Assembly: GCF_025336525.1 (NCBI RefSeq)
Contig: NZ_JAOCZP010000001.1
Span: 62,001-126,000 of the forward strand
DNA length: 64,000 nt
Direction: 5' to 3'
Source of the DNA: Chelativorans salis
GTDB taxonomy: Bacteria; Pseudomonadota; Alphaproteobacteria; Rhizobiales; Rhizobiaceae
Position 1 is the first letter of the stretch. Every line of letters begins with the position of its first letter. Below, one piece after another: positions 55,107 to 63,758 of this stretch. A program made the position numbers and the translations under genes. Below the pieces are notes generated by a model. That model was not told the DNA's origin, made no database searches, and worked only from the letters and a program-made list of their open reading frames with translations.

Positions 55107-55454
55107 ATGCGCGAGACGGGAAAGCTCGACTATATTGAGATGCCAGCCACCGGCGGCGCGCTCGACAGCGTCAAAGCGTTTTACGCGAATGCCTTTTCCT
55201 GGACATTCACCGACTACGGCCCCAGCTACTCCGCTTTCAGCGAAGGACTCGACGGCGGCTTCTTCGGCAGTCCGCTGGAAGGCGCGGAAAAGCCCCTGCC
55301 CGTTCTTTACTCGCACGAACTGGAAGAGACGCTCAAACGCGTGGAGGAAGCAGGCGGGCGCATCGTCAAGCCGATCTTCCCGTTTCCAGGCGGAAGACGC
55401 TTCCACTTCACCGACCCCGCCGGAAACGAACTGGCGGTGTGGAGCGAAGAGTAG
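55107..55454 (+). CDS. VOC family (glyoxalase/bleomycin-resistance fold) protein
   Basis: This 115-residue protein has one pair of beta-alpha-beta-beta-beta modules: KLDYIEMPATGGALDSVKAF at the start, FYANAFSWTFTDYGPSYSAF, LPVLYSHELEETLKRVEEAG, and FTDPAGNELAVWSEE at the end with the usual metal-binding glutamate. The ATG at 55107 follows GGAGG five bases upstream; ATGs at 55059 and 55095 are weaker. It is a single gene divergent from ppdK. The substrate is unknown. Confidence 0.88.
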   Translation: MRETGKLDYIEMPATGGALDSVKAFYANAFSWTFTDYGPSYSAFSEGLDGGFFGSPLEGAEKPLPVLYSHELEETLKRVEEAGGRIVKPIFPFPGGRRFHFTDPAGNELAVWSEE

Positions 55455-55507
55455 CAGGGATAATCCAGGTGGTTCGGCCAGACGGGAATGCCGGGCGCCC
55501 TCTCGCG

Positions 55508-55661
55508 CCCCCTCTGTCCTGCCGGACATCTCCCCCCCAAGGGGGAGATCAGCCGTCGCGATCGCTTTCGACAATCACCGACGTTGCAGGAAAGGTGCCG
55601 GAGCTAGCAGCGAGCGCAATCTCCCCCCTCGTGGGGGAGATGTTCGGCAGGGCAGAGGGGG
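55508..55661. repeat. paired palindromic intergenic repeat, third family
   Basis: Left palindrome GCCGGACATCTCCCCCCCAA (from 55521, continuing GGGGGAGAT) and right palindrome ATCTCCCCCCTCGTGGGGGA (from about 55619, continuing GATGTTCGGC) flank about 70 bp of unique sequence; outer CCCCTCTGTCCTGCC and GGCAGGGCAGAGGGG arms are also complementary. The unit is a nested inverted repeat typical of Rhizobiales intergenic elements. It lies in the 261-bp gap between the VOC gene and the convergent gene at 55716. Confidence 0.75.
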
Positions 55662-55715
55662 GCGCGGAAGGGGAGCAGGCCTCTCCTGAACGCTACCCTC
55701 CGCACCCCAAGCACG

Positions 55716-56126
55716 CTATCCCTCTTTGGTCGCCGGAAGCTTCTTCAGGACCCGGCGCAGGCTGCCGGTCGCCAGGGCGACATCCGGAGCCTTCTGAAGA
55801 GCCGTCAGATAGCGCAGGCGGAATTCGGCGTTCTCTCCCTCCTTCTCGCCCAGCATGCGCGCCACCTCGTCGCGGAAGGGGATAAGGTCGCCGGCGGTGG
55901 AAAATTCGCCTTCCTGCAGCATCTCGTCCAGACGCACGATGAGTTGAGACAGCCGGCTCGTCCAGGCGAAGCGCGGGTCGTCGATCAGGGCGAAAAGCAG
56001 CGTATAGGGGTTTTGCAGGGCCTCATTGTTGCCGGCTTCGGCCAGGATGAGCGCGCGGTGGAAGGCCTTCAGCGCCGCGGAGAGTTCGCCGGCAAGGGCG
56101 GATATGGAATTGGCTCCATCTTCCAC
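55716..56126 (-). CDS. hypothetical protein immediately downstream of smc
   Basis: I do not recognise this protein of about 136 residues. It is predicted largely helical (ALAGELSAALKAFHRALILA, LQNPYTLLFALIDDPRFAW, LSQLIVRLDEMLQEGEF, RFRDEV-like PFRDEVARMLGEKEGENAEF), without membrane helices or a signal peptide. A GTG at 56126 with GGGAG upstream is the preferred start; a TTG at 56153 overlapping the smc stop is possible. The short distance to smc implies cotranscription. The name of the family could not be settled from the sequence. Confidence 0.7.
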   Translation of the reverse strand: MEDGANSISALAGELSAALKAFHRALILAEAGNNEALQNPYTLLFALIDDPRFAWTSRLSQLIVRLDEMLQEGEFSTAGDLIPFRDEVARMLGEKEGENAEFRLRYLTALQKAPDVALATGSLRRVLKKLPATKEG

Positions 56127-56149
56127 ATCATTCTCCCTGCCTTGCTCCC

Positions 56150-59100
56150 TCAACTCGCCTCGCGCAGCTGCTCCGCCGTCTGCAGGTCGACCGAGACAAG
56201 CTGGCTCACCCCCTGCTCGGCCATGGTGACGCCGAACAGCCGGTTCATGCGCGCCATGGTGATCGGGTTATGGGTGATGATGACGAAGCGCGTGTCGGTG
56301 GAGGCCGCCATCTCGTCCATCAGATTACAGAAGCGCTCGACATTGTGGTCATCGAGCGGCGCGTCCACCTCATCGAGCACGCAGATGGGCGCGGGATTGG
56401 TCAGGAACACAGCAAAGATGAGGGCGGTCGCCGTCAGCGCCTGCTCGCCGCCGGACAGAAGCGTCATCGTCTGCGGGCGCTTGCCCGGGGGGCGGGCGAG
56501 AATTTCCAGCCCCGCCTCCAGCGGATCGTCGGATTCGATGAGCTGTAGTTCGGCCGTGCCGCCGCCGAAAAGATGGGTGAACAGCCGCTGGAAATGACTA
56601 TTCACCACGTCGAAGGCAACTAGCAGGCGCTCGCGGCCCTCGCGGTTCAGGTTCTGGATGGCGTGGCGCAGCTTGTGGATAGCCTCGATGACATCCCCCC
56701 GCTCGGAGACCAGCGTGTCGAGCCGCTCGGTAAGCTCGCTCTTTTCTTCCTCGGCGCGCAGGTTTACAGCGCCCAGCCGCTCGCGCTCGATCTTCAGCCG
56801 CTCAAGGCGCCGCTCCACCTCGTCGACGTCCGGCAGCGGATCGTCGGGCGCCAGCCCGGCCTGCTGGACGACCAGATGCGGCGCCACGTTGAGCGCCTGC
56901 TGGATGCGCGCCTCAGTGTCCTGGCGCCGCTCCTCGGCTGCTGCCTGGCGCTCCTCCGCCCGGGCGCGGGCCTCGCGCGCGGCAGCCAAAGCCTGGATCG
57001 CCTCCGTCGCCCGCTTATCGAGCTCGGCCTGCTCGTTCTCGGCCTCCTGCAGCCGGTCGGCGGCGGCCTTGCGCTGCGCTTCCGCCTCGGAGATACGCGA
57101 CAGCAGTTCACGCCCGCGCGCCTCGATCTCGTCCGGCGCCTCGGCCAGCTTCGCCATCTCACCCGCCGCCTCGACGCGCCGCTCGGTCAGCGAAGCGATC
57201 TGCCGGTCGGCGTTCTCCGCGCGCCCGATCCAGCTCTTGCGCTCCTCGCCGATGGCGACAAGCCGGCGCTGGCGTGCTTCCGTTTCGCGCTTCAGGCCCT
57301 CGTGCGCAGCCCGCGCCTCCGCGGCCCTGCCCCGCGCTGTCGAGACCTCCGCCGTCACGCGCTCCAGCCGGCCCTGCAGCTCCGAAATATCGGGGGCAGC
57401 GGCAAAGGCGGCCTCCGCGTCTGTCACCGCCTTCAGCGCCTCTTCGTGGTCCTCGACCAGCCGGCTGCGCGAATCCTCCAGCGCCGAACGGCGGCTCGCC
57501 AGTTCGCCGGATGCCTTCTCCGCGCCTGCCAGCGCATCGCGGGCGCTGCTGACGGCGCGGCTTGCCTCGCGCAGGCGCTCGCGCGCCTGCCGCTCACCCT
57601 CGACCGCCTGCTTCACGGCATTTTCAGCACGGGCAAGGGCCTCTTCGGCGGCGCGCGATATCTCCCGGGCGGCGACGGCTTCGCTGTCGAGCTCGGCCAG
57701 ACGATTCTTCTGCGCCAGGCGCTGGGCGGCTGGCGTCGGCGCGTCGGCGCTGGCCGTATAACCGTCCCAACGCCATAGCGCGCCGTCCGCGCTCACCAGC
57801 CGCTGGCCGGTCTTCAAATGCTCCTGCAGCCGCGCTCCATCGGCCGCTTCGACAATACCGATCTGCGCAAGCCGCCGGGCTAGCTGGGCCGGCGCGGTCA
57901 CCACCTCCGCCAAGGGCCGCACGCCCGCCGGCAGCGCTGGGTCGTCGCCAGCAGGCGCTACCTCGCTCCAATGGGCGGGGGCGGCCGAATCCAGCGGCAC
58001 GTCCAGGTCCTCGCCAAGGGCGGCACCCAGCGCCGTCTCAAAACCGCGTTCCACCCGCACCCGCTCGAGCACGGCGGGGAAGAGATCGTTGCCACCTGCA
58101 TTCAGCACCTTGGCTAGCGTGGCCGCCTCCGTCTCGATGCGCTGTAATTCGGCGCGCGCCTCGCTCACCGGCTGGCGCGCCGCATTCTCCGCAGCGCGGG
58201 CGGCGGCGACGTTTTCTTCCGCCTCGACCGCATGCTTTTCCGCCTCTTTCTGGACGGCAAGCGCACCGTCCAGTTCCAGCCGCTTCTGCGCCGGGTCCGG
58301 CAGGGTGCTGATCTCGGCGGCAATCTCTGAAAGCTGCCGGTCGGCGGTCTCCAGCTGGCGGGTCAGCCGGTCGCGGCGCTCGGCGCTGTCGCGCATGGCG
58401 CGCTCGGCCTGGCTGCGCGTTGCCGTCGCCTCGGCCTTCTCCGCCGTCAGCGCCGTCAGCTCGGCCTCGCGTTCGGCAAGCTCCGCGCTCGCCTTGTCGA
58501 GCCCCCCCCGCGTCGCGGCCTCGCGCCCCTCGGCGCCGGCCTCGGCTTCCTTCAGCCCGGCCTCTTCCGTCTCCAGCCGTTTCAGGATGTCCGCATTGTC
58601 GCGGACCATCTGCTCCTCGCGTGCGATGTCGGCGTCGAGCTGTCGCACGCGCTTCTGGAGTTCCTCCGCGCGGTCGCGTACGCGGCGGGCCTCTTCCTCG
58701 ATCTGTGTGCGGGCGATGGTCAGCCGCTGCAGGGCCGCGGCGGCGGAAGCTTCCGCCTCGCGCAACTCCGGCAGGCGTTTGGCGGAGATTGCCTGCGCCT
58801 TCGCGGCCTCCATCTGCTGGTTGGCGCGCTCGGCGACCAGCGCCATCGCCTGCGAAAGCGCCGACTTCGCCTCCGCTTCCTGCGTCTTGGCCTGCGTCCA
58901 GCGCAGATGCAGGAGGATGGCCTCGGCCTTGCGCACCTCCGCAGACAGGTTCTTGAAGCGGGCAGCCTGGCGGGCCTGGCGCTTCAAGCTCTCGATCTGG
59001 ATTTCCAGCTCGGTCACCACATCGTCGAGCCGCTCAAGGTTCTGTTCGGCGGCGCGCAGGCGCAACTCCGCCTCGTGACGGCGAGAATGGAGCCCGGAGA

Positions 59101-59608
59101 TGCCGGCTGCTTCTTCCAGCAGCGCCCGGCGGGCCTGTGGCTTCGCCTGGATCAGCTCGCCGATTCGCCCCTGCCCCACCATGGATGGCGAGCGCGCGCC
59201 GGTAGACTGGTCGGCGAAGAGAAGCTGCACATCGCGGGCGCGCGCTTCCTTGCCGTTGATGCGGTAGACGGAGCCCGCCTCGCGCTCGATGCGGCGGGAG
59301 ACCTGCAGTTCGTCGGCATCGTTGAAGGCTGCGGGCGCCGTGCGATCGCTGTTTTCCAGAAACAGCGTCACCTCGGCCGTGTTGCGGGCCGGTCGCGTAG
59401 CGGAGCCGGAGAAGATGACATCGTCCATCCCCGAGGCGCGCATGTTCTTGTACGAGCTTTCGCCCATCACCCAGCGCAACGCCTCGACGAGGTTCGACTT
59501 GCCGCAGCCGTTCGGGCCGACGACCCCCGTCAGCCCACGCTCGATGACGAACTCGCTGGGCTCGACGAAGGATTTGAAGCCTAGGAGGCGAAGCTTGGAG
59601 AACTTCAT
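56150..59608 (-). CDS. smc: chromosome segregation protein SMC
   Basis: This 1152-residue ATPase organises chromosomes as a condensin core. The N-terminal head has Walker A GVVGPNGCGKSNLVEALRWV (about residues 29-48), with FKSFVEPSEFVIERGLTG before it. Long coiled coils at about residues 170-500 and 660-985 flank a hinge near 505-640. The C-terminal head has the signature MTLLSGGEQALTATALIFAV and Walker B PICVLDEVDAPLDDHNVERF, with the D-loop. Length and layout are normal for bacterial SMC. It follows the DsbA-like gene by 45 bp. No scpA or scpB lies in the window. Confidence 0.96.
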   Translation of the reverse strand: MKFSKLRLLGFKSFVEPSEFVIERGLTGVVGPNGCGKSNLVEALRWVMGESSYKNMRASGMDDVIFSGSATRPARNTAEVTLFLENSDRTAPAAFNDADELQVSRRIEREAGSVYRINGKEARARDVQLLFADQSTGARSPSMVGQGRIGELIQAKPQARRALLEEAAGISGLHSRRHEAELRLRAAEQNLERLDDVVTELEIQIESLKRQARQAARFKNLSAEVRKAEAILLHLRWTQAKTQEAEAKSALSQAMALVAERANQQMEAAKAQAISAKRLPELREAEASAAAALQRLTIARTQIEEEARRVRDRAEELQKRVRQLDADIAREEQMVRDNADILKRLETEEAGLKEAEAGAEGREAATRGGLDKASAELAEREAELTALTAEKAEATATRSQAERAMRDSAERRDRLTRQLETADRQLSEIAAEISTLPDPAQKRLELDGALAVQKEAEKHAVEAEENVAAARAAENAARQPVSEARAELQRIETEAATLAKVLNAGGNDLFPAVLERVRVERGFETALGAALGEDLDVPLDSAAPAHWSEVAPAGDDPALPAGVRPLAEVVTAPAQLARRLAQIGIVEAADGARLQEHLKTGQRLVSADGALWRWDGYTASADAPTPAAQRLAQKNRLAELDSEAVAAREISRAAEEALARAENAVKQAVEGERQARERLREASRAVSSARDALAGAEKASGELASRRSALEDSRSRLVEDHEEALKAVTDAEAAFAAAPDISELQGRLERVTAEVSTARGRAAEARAAHEGLKRETEARQRRLVAIGEERKSWIGRAENADRQIASLTERRVEAAGEMAKLAEAPDEIEARGRELLSRISEAEAQRKAAADRLQEAENEQAELDKRATEAIQALAAAREARARAEERQAAAEERRQDTEARIQQALNVAPHLVVQQAGLAPDDPLPDVDEVERRLERLKIERERLGAVNLRAEEEKSELTERLDTLVSERGDVIEAIHKLRHAIQNLNREGRERLLVAFDVVNSHFQRLFTHLFGGGTAELQLIESDDPLEAGLEILARPPGKRPQTMTLLSGGEQALTATALIFAVFLTNPAPICVLDEVDAPLDDHNVERFCNLMDEMAASTDTRFVIITHNPITMARMNRLFGVTMAEQGVSQLVSVDLQTAEQLREAS

Positions 59609-59653
59609 GCGCGCGCACCCCGGCGCGCAAGGCAGGTGCGCCCGGCAGTCCCC

Positions 59654-60358
59654 TTAAAGCAGGGGATCGATGATCGCCGCCATCTGCTCAATCGACATCG
59701 CTCCCGAATACTTCTTCCCGTTGATGAAGAAGGTGGGCGTCGAATCGACGCCGAATTCCTCGGCGCCGCGCGCGCGCACGGCTCTCACATCGTCCAGAAG
59801 TTTCTGGTCCGTCAAGCAAGCCTCGAAGGACTCCTGTGAAAAACCGGCAAGTTTTGCGATATTAAGCAGCGCGCTGCGCGCATCCTGCACCGGCGCCCAG
59901 TTGTTCTGCTGCTTGAACAGGACATCGATCATGGCGAAGTACTTGTTGTCTGCGCAGCGCGCCAGCATGAAGCCGGCCTCGGCACGCGGATCAAACGGGA
60001 ACTCGCGCATGATAAGGCGCGCCTTCCCGGTGTCGATGTACTGCTCCTTCAGCGCCGGATAGGTGTTGACGTGGAAATTGGCGCAGTGGCCGCACGTCAT
60101 CGAGGCATATTCGACGATCGTCACCGGCGCATCCTCCGCGCCCTGCGCCTTCTCCGGCAGGGCGCCGGGCTCGAGCAGCTTGTCCATGTCGACGCTGCCC
60201 GTGGATTGCGGCGCGTCCACCGCGCCGGTGGTCATGGGCGAGACGCCCTGCGCATTCGCCTCGCCCTCGCCGCTGTCGCTGCAGCCGGCCAGAAGGGCGG
60301 CAGCCGGCAGGGCAGCCAGGGAAATGAGGAAGCGCCTGCGCGCGATCGGTCCAGTCAT
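59654..60358 (-). CDS. DsbA-family thiol:disulfide oxidoreductase, probable lipoprotein
   Basis: This protein of about 234 residues has a thioredoxin fold with catalytic CGHC in VTIVEYASMTCGHCANFHVN. A long insert follows, and the cis-proline lies in EFGVDSTPTFFINGKKYSGA. The N-terminus MTGPIARRRFLISLAALPAA ends in LLAGC, which fits a lipobox and a twin-arginine-like start. A linker of about 45 residues separates it from the fold. It should act in the periplasm. It lies upstream of smc on the same strand; an alternative GTG start lies three codons upstream. Confidence 0.9.
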   Translation of the reverse strand: MTGPIARRRFLISLAALPAAALLAGCSDSGEGEANAQGVSPMTTGAVDAPQSTGSVDMDKLLEPGALPEKAQGAEDAPVTIVEYASMTCGHCANFHVNTYPALKEQYIDTGKARLIMREFPFDPRAEAGFMLARCADNKYFAMIDVLFKQQNNWAPVQDARSALLNIAKLAGFSQESFEACLTDQKLLDDVRAVRARGAEEFGVDSTPTFFINGKKYSGAMSIEQMAAIIDPLL

Positions 60359-60471
60359 ACGAATCACCCGAGTTTGTCCAGAATCCTACCGATGGCAGAG
60401 TAAATAGCGATAGTTGGCGTGGAAATAAGGCATCTGCGGCAAAGCGCCAAACGCTAATTGCCGCAGGCTCC

Positions 60472-60987
60472 TCACGAATCCGCGAGCGGCTTCTTCCGCG
60501 CGGCCATCACGTTCGCCCCCAGCCGCTCCAGGCTGGCGCGCAGCCCGTCATCCTCGATGTGGACGGTCAGGCTGGCGAGCCTGCGGCGCTCCGGCTCGGA
60601 AAGCGGGCGCGGGGCCGGCCTTTTCTCGTTGCGCGGCATGGAAATCATCTTCTGCACGATCTTGATGCGGCCGATGGCGCCGAAGCCGAGAAAAGCGTTG
60701 GTGCGGCCGATGATCTCCGACGTTTCGTGCTGCACGTGAAGAGCGGCCGGTCCGCTGCAGGCGATGATCAGCGTCGCCGGCTCGAACGGGTCGTCCTCAT
60801 GCGCCCGGCGCGGCCAGGCGATCTTCTCCGGCCGCGTGCGCGAGGCCAGGCGCTCGCCGACGATCTCCGGCCACGACTGCACGAGATCGATGGAAAGGCC
60901 GGCGCGGCGCCGCAACACTGGGTCGAGCAGCGCCGTCGCCAGGTCGCTGACCGGGACGGGATTGCCGCCGTTCCATTTCCCTGCCAT
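60472..60987 (-). CDS. DUF721 family (DciA-like) protein
   Basis: This 171-residue protein has the DUF721 core: DLATALLDPVLRRRAGLSID, LVQSWPEIVGERLASRTRPE, IIACSGPAALHVQHETSEII and RTNAFLGFGAIGRIKIVQKM. Family members related to DciA load the replicative helicase; not all DUF721 proteins are proven to do this. The ATG at 60987 follows AAGGGATG. It is divergent from mutY and close to the DsbA-like gene and smc, as in other alphaproteobacteria. Confidence 0.88.
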   Translation of the reverse strand: MAGKWNGGNPVPVSDLATALLDPVLRRRAGLSIDLVQSWPEIVGERLASRTRPEKIAWPRRAHEDDPFEPATLIIACSGPAALHVQHETSEIIGRTNAFLGFGAIGRIKIVQKMISMPRNEKRPAPRPLSEPERRRLASLTVHIEDDGLRASLERLGANVMAARKKPLADS

Positions 60988-61035
60988 GTGCTCATCCCTT
61001 GTTCCACGCTTCACTCTAGCGCATAACCCCGGCCG

Positions 61036-62163
61036 ATGACACGCCCCATGACGGCAGAACGCACGAGCGCATCAGCAGGCGGCACCCCCGCCGCCCGGCT
61101 CATCACCTGGTACGACCGGCACCACCGCCGCCTCCCCTGGCGCCTTGCGCCGGAGGCGATCCGGCAGGGCCAGCGGCCGGACCCTTACGCCGTGTGGCTG
61201 TCGGAGATCATGCTGCAGCAGACGACGGTGGGCGCGGTAAAGCCCTATTTCGACGCCTTCATGGCGCGCTGGCCGACGGTCGAGGCGCTCGCCGCGGCCG
61301 AAACAGAAGACGTGATGAAGGCCTGGGCCGGGCTCGGCTACTATTCGCGTGCGCGCAACCTGAAGAAGTGCGCCGACGAGGTGGCGGCCCGTTACGGCGG
61401 CGTCTTTCCCGACACGGAAGCGGGCCTCAAGGCGCTGCCCGGCATCGGCGATTACACGGCCGCCGCCATCGCGGCCATCGCCTTCGGCCGGCCGGCGGCG
61501 GTGGTCGACGGCAATGTCGAGCGCGTGGTCTCCCGCCTCGATGCCATCGAAACGCCCCTTCCCGCGGCGAAGCCGGAAATCAGGAAGGCCGTCGCCGCCA
61601 TGGTCCCCACCGACCGCCCCGGCGACTTCGCCCAGGCGATGATGGACCTCGGCGCCACCATCTGCACCCCGCGCCGGCCGTCCTGCATCCTGTGCCCGCT
61701 GATCGAGGATTGCACCGCACAGCGGCTCGGCGCGCCGGAGCGCTTCCCCTTGAAGGCCCCGAAGGCGGAAAAGCCCGTGCGGAAGGGCGCAGCCTTCGTC
61801 GCCATTCGCGAAGACGGCGCCGTACTCCTGCGCCGGCGTCCGGAGAAGGGCCTGCTCGGCGGCATGAGCGAAGTGCCGACCAGCCATTGGACGGCGCGCC
61901 TGGACGGGGCGAACGAGGCAACGGCCGCCCCCTTCCCCGCGCACTGGTCGGACAGCGGCGTGGTGACCCACGTCTTCACCCATTTCAAGCTTCGGCTCTC
62001 GGTGTTCCGCACCACCGTCGCAGACATGGCCGCCCCCTCCGGCCATTGGTGGTCGGCGCCGACGGCACTTGACGGCGAGGCCTTGCCGACGGTGATGAAA
62101 AAAGCGATCGAAGCGGCTATACCCGGCGCCACCAAGGCAAAGCGAGGAATGGCAGGAAAATGA
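61036..62163 (+). CDS. mutY: A/G-specific adenine glycosylase
   Basis: This 375-residue DNA repair enzyme removes adenine opposite 8-oxoguanine. Catalytic E57 lies in WLSEIMLQQTTVGAVKPYF, the helix-hairpin-helix in LKALPGIGDYTAAAIAAIAF, and D158 in VVDGNVERVVSRL. The [4Fe-4S] ligands are in CTPRRPSCILCPLIEDC (C-x6-C-x2-C-x5-C). A NUDIX-like C-terminal domain follows with VTHVFTHFKLRLSVF, recognising 8-oxoG. It overlaps the next gene by 4 bp (ATGA). Confidence 0.96.
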   Translation: MTRPMTAERTSASAGGTPAARLITWYDRHHRRLPWRLAPEAIRQGQRPDPYAVWLSEIMLQQTTVGAVKPYFDAFMARWPTVEALAAAETEDVMKAWAGLGYYSRARNLKKCADEVAARYGGVFPDTEAGLKALPGIGDYTAAAIAAIAFGRPAAVVDGNVERVVSRLDAIETPLPAAKPEIRKAVAAMVPTDRPGDFAQAMMDLGATICTPRRPSCILCPLIEDCTAQRLGAPERFPLKAPKAEKPVRKGAAFVAIREDGAVLLRRRPEKGLLGGMSEVPTSHWTARLDGANEATAAPFPAHWSDSGVVTHVFTHFKLRLSVFRTTVADMAAPSGHWWSAPTALDGEALPTVMKKAIEAAIPGATKAKRGMAGK

Positions 62164-62771
62164 GCGAAGTCCGCCACATCGTGTTCGATATCGGCAAGGT
62201 CCTCATCCACTACGACCCGGAAATCCCCTTCTCGCGCCTCATCCCGGATGAGGAAGAGCGGCGCTGGTTCTTCGCCAATGTCTGCACCAACGACTGGAAC
62301 CTGGAGCAGGATCGCGGGCGCGGCTGGGAAGAAGCCGAAGCGGAGCTGATCGCCCTTCATCCTGACCGCGAAGAGCATATCCGCGCCTTCCGCCGCCACT
62401 GGCACGAGATGGTCTCGCATGCCTACGAAAGCTCGGTGGCGATCCTCGAAGTCCTCATCGACGACGGCCACGACGTCACCATGCTCACCAACTTCGCCGC
62501 CGACACCTTCGCCGAGGCGAAGGAGCGTTATACCTTCCTCAAGCGGCCGCGCGGGGTGACGGTGTCCGGCGAGATCAGGCTCGTAAAACCGGACCCCGCG
62601 ATCTATGCGCACCACGCGGAGAGCTTCGGCCTGGAACCTTCGGCCACGCTCTTCATCGATGACAGCGAGAAGAATATCGCCGGCGCCAAGGCCGCTGGCT
62701 GGCAGGCAGTGCAGTTCGTGGATGCCGAGACCCTGCGGGAAGACCTGCGGCGTGTTGGCTTAGCGGTGTAG
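62160..62771 (+). CDS. HAD family hydrolase
   Basis: This 203-residue protein has motif I IVFDIGKVLIHYDPE (about residues 8-22), in which the second aspartate of DxD is glycine (DIGKV), as in many epoxide-hydrolase-like or 2-haloacid-type HADs. Motif II is MLTNFAADTFA, motif III lysine in RLVKPDPAIYAHHAESFGLE and motif IV FIDDSEKNIAGAKAAGWQAV. It is coupled to mutY. The natural substrate is unknown. Confidence 0.88.
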   Translation: MSEVRHIVFDIGKVLIHYDPEIPFSRLIPDEEERRWFFANVCTNDWNLEQDRGRGWEEAEAELIALHPDREEHIRAFRRHWHEMVSHAYESSVAILEVLIDDGHDVTMLTNFAADTFAEAKERYTFLKRPRGVTVSGEIRLVKPDPAIYAHHAESFGLEPSATLFIDDSEKNIAGAKAAGWQAVQFVDAETLREDLRRVGLAV

Positions 62772-62782
62772 AGGGAACCCGC

Positions 62783-63679
62783 CTACGCGTGCACCCGGCC
62801 AAGAAACTCCCGGCACAATGCCACCACCTCGTCCAGATTGGTCTCCAGAAGCCAATGTCCGCCGTCGAGCAGATGTAGTTCCGTATCCGGCAAATCCCGG
62901 AGGTAGGCGCGGGCGGAAGCCTCCGGCATATAGCCGTCCTGCGGGCCCCAGACGATCAGCGTCGGCGGCCGGTGGTCGCGCAGATAGTCCTGGTAGCGCG
63001 GGAACCAGACGAGGTTTCCGTTCAACCCCTCCATCAGCCGCACCGCCACCTCCCGCCGCTTCGGCGTCATCAGCGACCAGTGCAGCTTCCAGAGATCCGG
63101 CGGGATGCGCTCGGCAAGCTCCTCGCGCACGTCGTTCAAAAACTCCTCGCGAAACCCCTCCTCGCTCACCGCCGCCTCCAGCGTCTTGCGCGCCTGCGGC
63201 GTCGGATTGGCGAAATAGGCCCTGAGCCCATCGTATTTCGGCCCCAGCACATCTTCGTAGATATCGCCGTTCTGGATGATGAGGGCAGCGATGCGCTGCG
63301 GCTCTGCGATGGCGAGCCTGAGGCCGATCTGCGAGCCGTAGTCGTGGAGATAGAGCGCGAAACGGTCGATCCCCATGACATTAACGAAACGATTCAGGAA
63401 ACGCTCGTAACCATCGAAGCTGTAGTCGAAAGCCTCCGGCGTGTCGCTATAGCCATGCCCTGGGAAATCAGGCGCAATGAGCCGCCACCGGTCGGCCAGC
63501 GCCGGCATGAAGTTGCGATAGGCATGGGAGGATGAGGGGTAGCCATGCGGCAGGAGGATCGTCGGCGCATCCGCCGCCCCCGCCTCGCGGTAGAAAACAT
63601 CGATCCCGTCGATATCGATGGTGTGGTGCCTGACGGCGCGCGAGGCCGCGGCACCATGTTCCGCCTTTTCCTTCGTCAT
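62783..63679 (-). CDS. alpha/beta fold hydrolase (haloalkane dehalogenase/epoxide hydrolase-like)
   Basis: This 298-residue protein has the oxyanion HGYPSSSHAYRN stretch, an aspartate nucleophile in YLHDYGSQIGLRLAIAEPQR, the acid in IVWGPQDGYMPEA, and the histidine in LLDGGHWLLETN. An aspartate rather than serine nucleophile points to the dehalogenase/epoxide hydrolase branch. The ATG at 63679 is preceded by GAGGCACGAG; the open frame extends upstream without a good site. It is convergent with the HAD gene. Confidence 0.87.
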   Translation of the reverse strand: MTKEKAEHGAAASRAVRHHTIDIDGIDVFYREAGAADAPTILLPHGYPSSSHAYRNFMPALADRWRLIAPDFPGHGYSDTPEAFDYSFDGYERFLNRFVNVMGIDRFALYLHDYGSQIGLRLAIAEPQRIAALIIQNGDIYEDVLGPKYDGLRAYFANPTPQARKTLEAAVSEEGFREEFLNDVREELAERIPPDLWKLHWSLMTPKRREVAVRLMEGLNGNLVWFPRYQDYLRDHRPPTLIVWGPQDGYMPEASARAYLRDLPDTELHLLDGGHWLLETNLDEVVALCREFLGRVHA

Positions 63680-63758
63680 CTCGTGCCTCGTCTCGGGGTG
63701 ATATCCCAAGAACGATACAGCCGCCCTCCCGTTCCATGTGTTGAACGCCATGCGGGCG

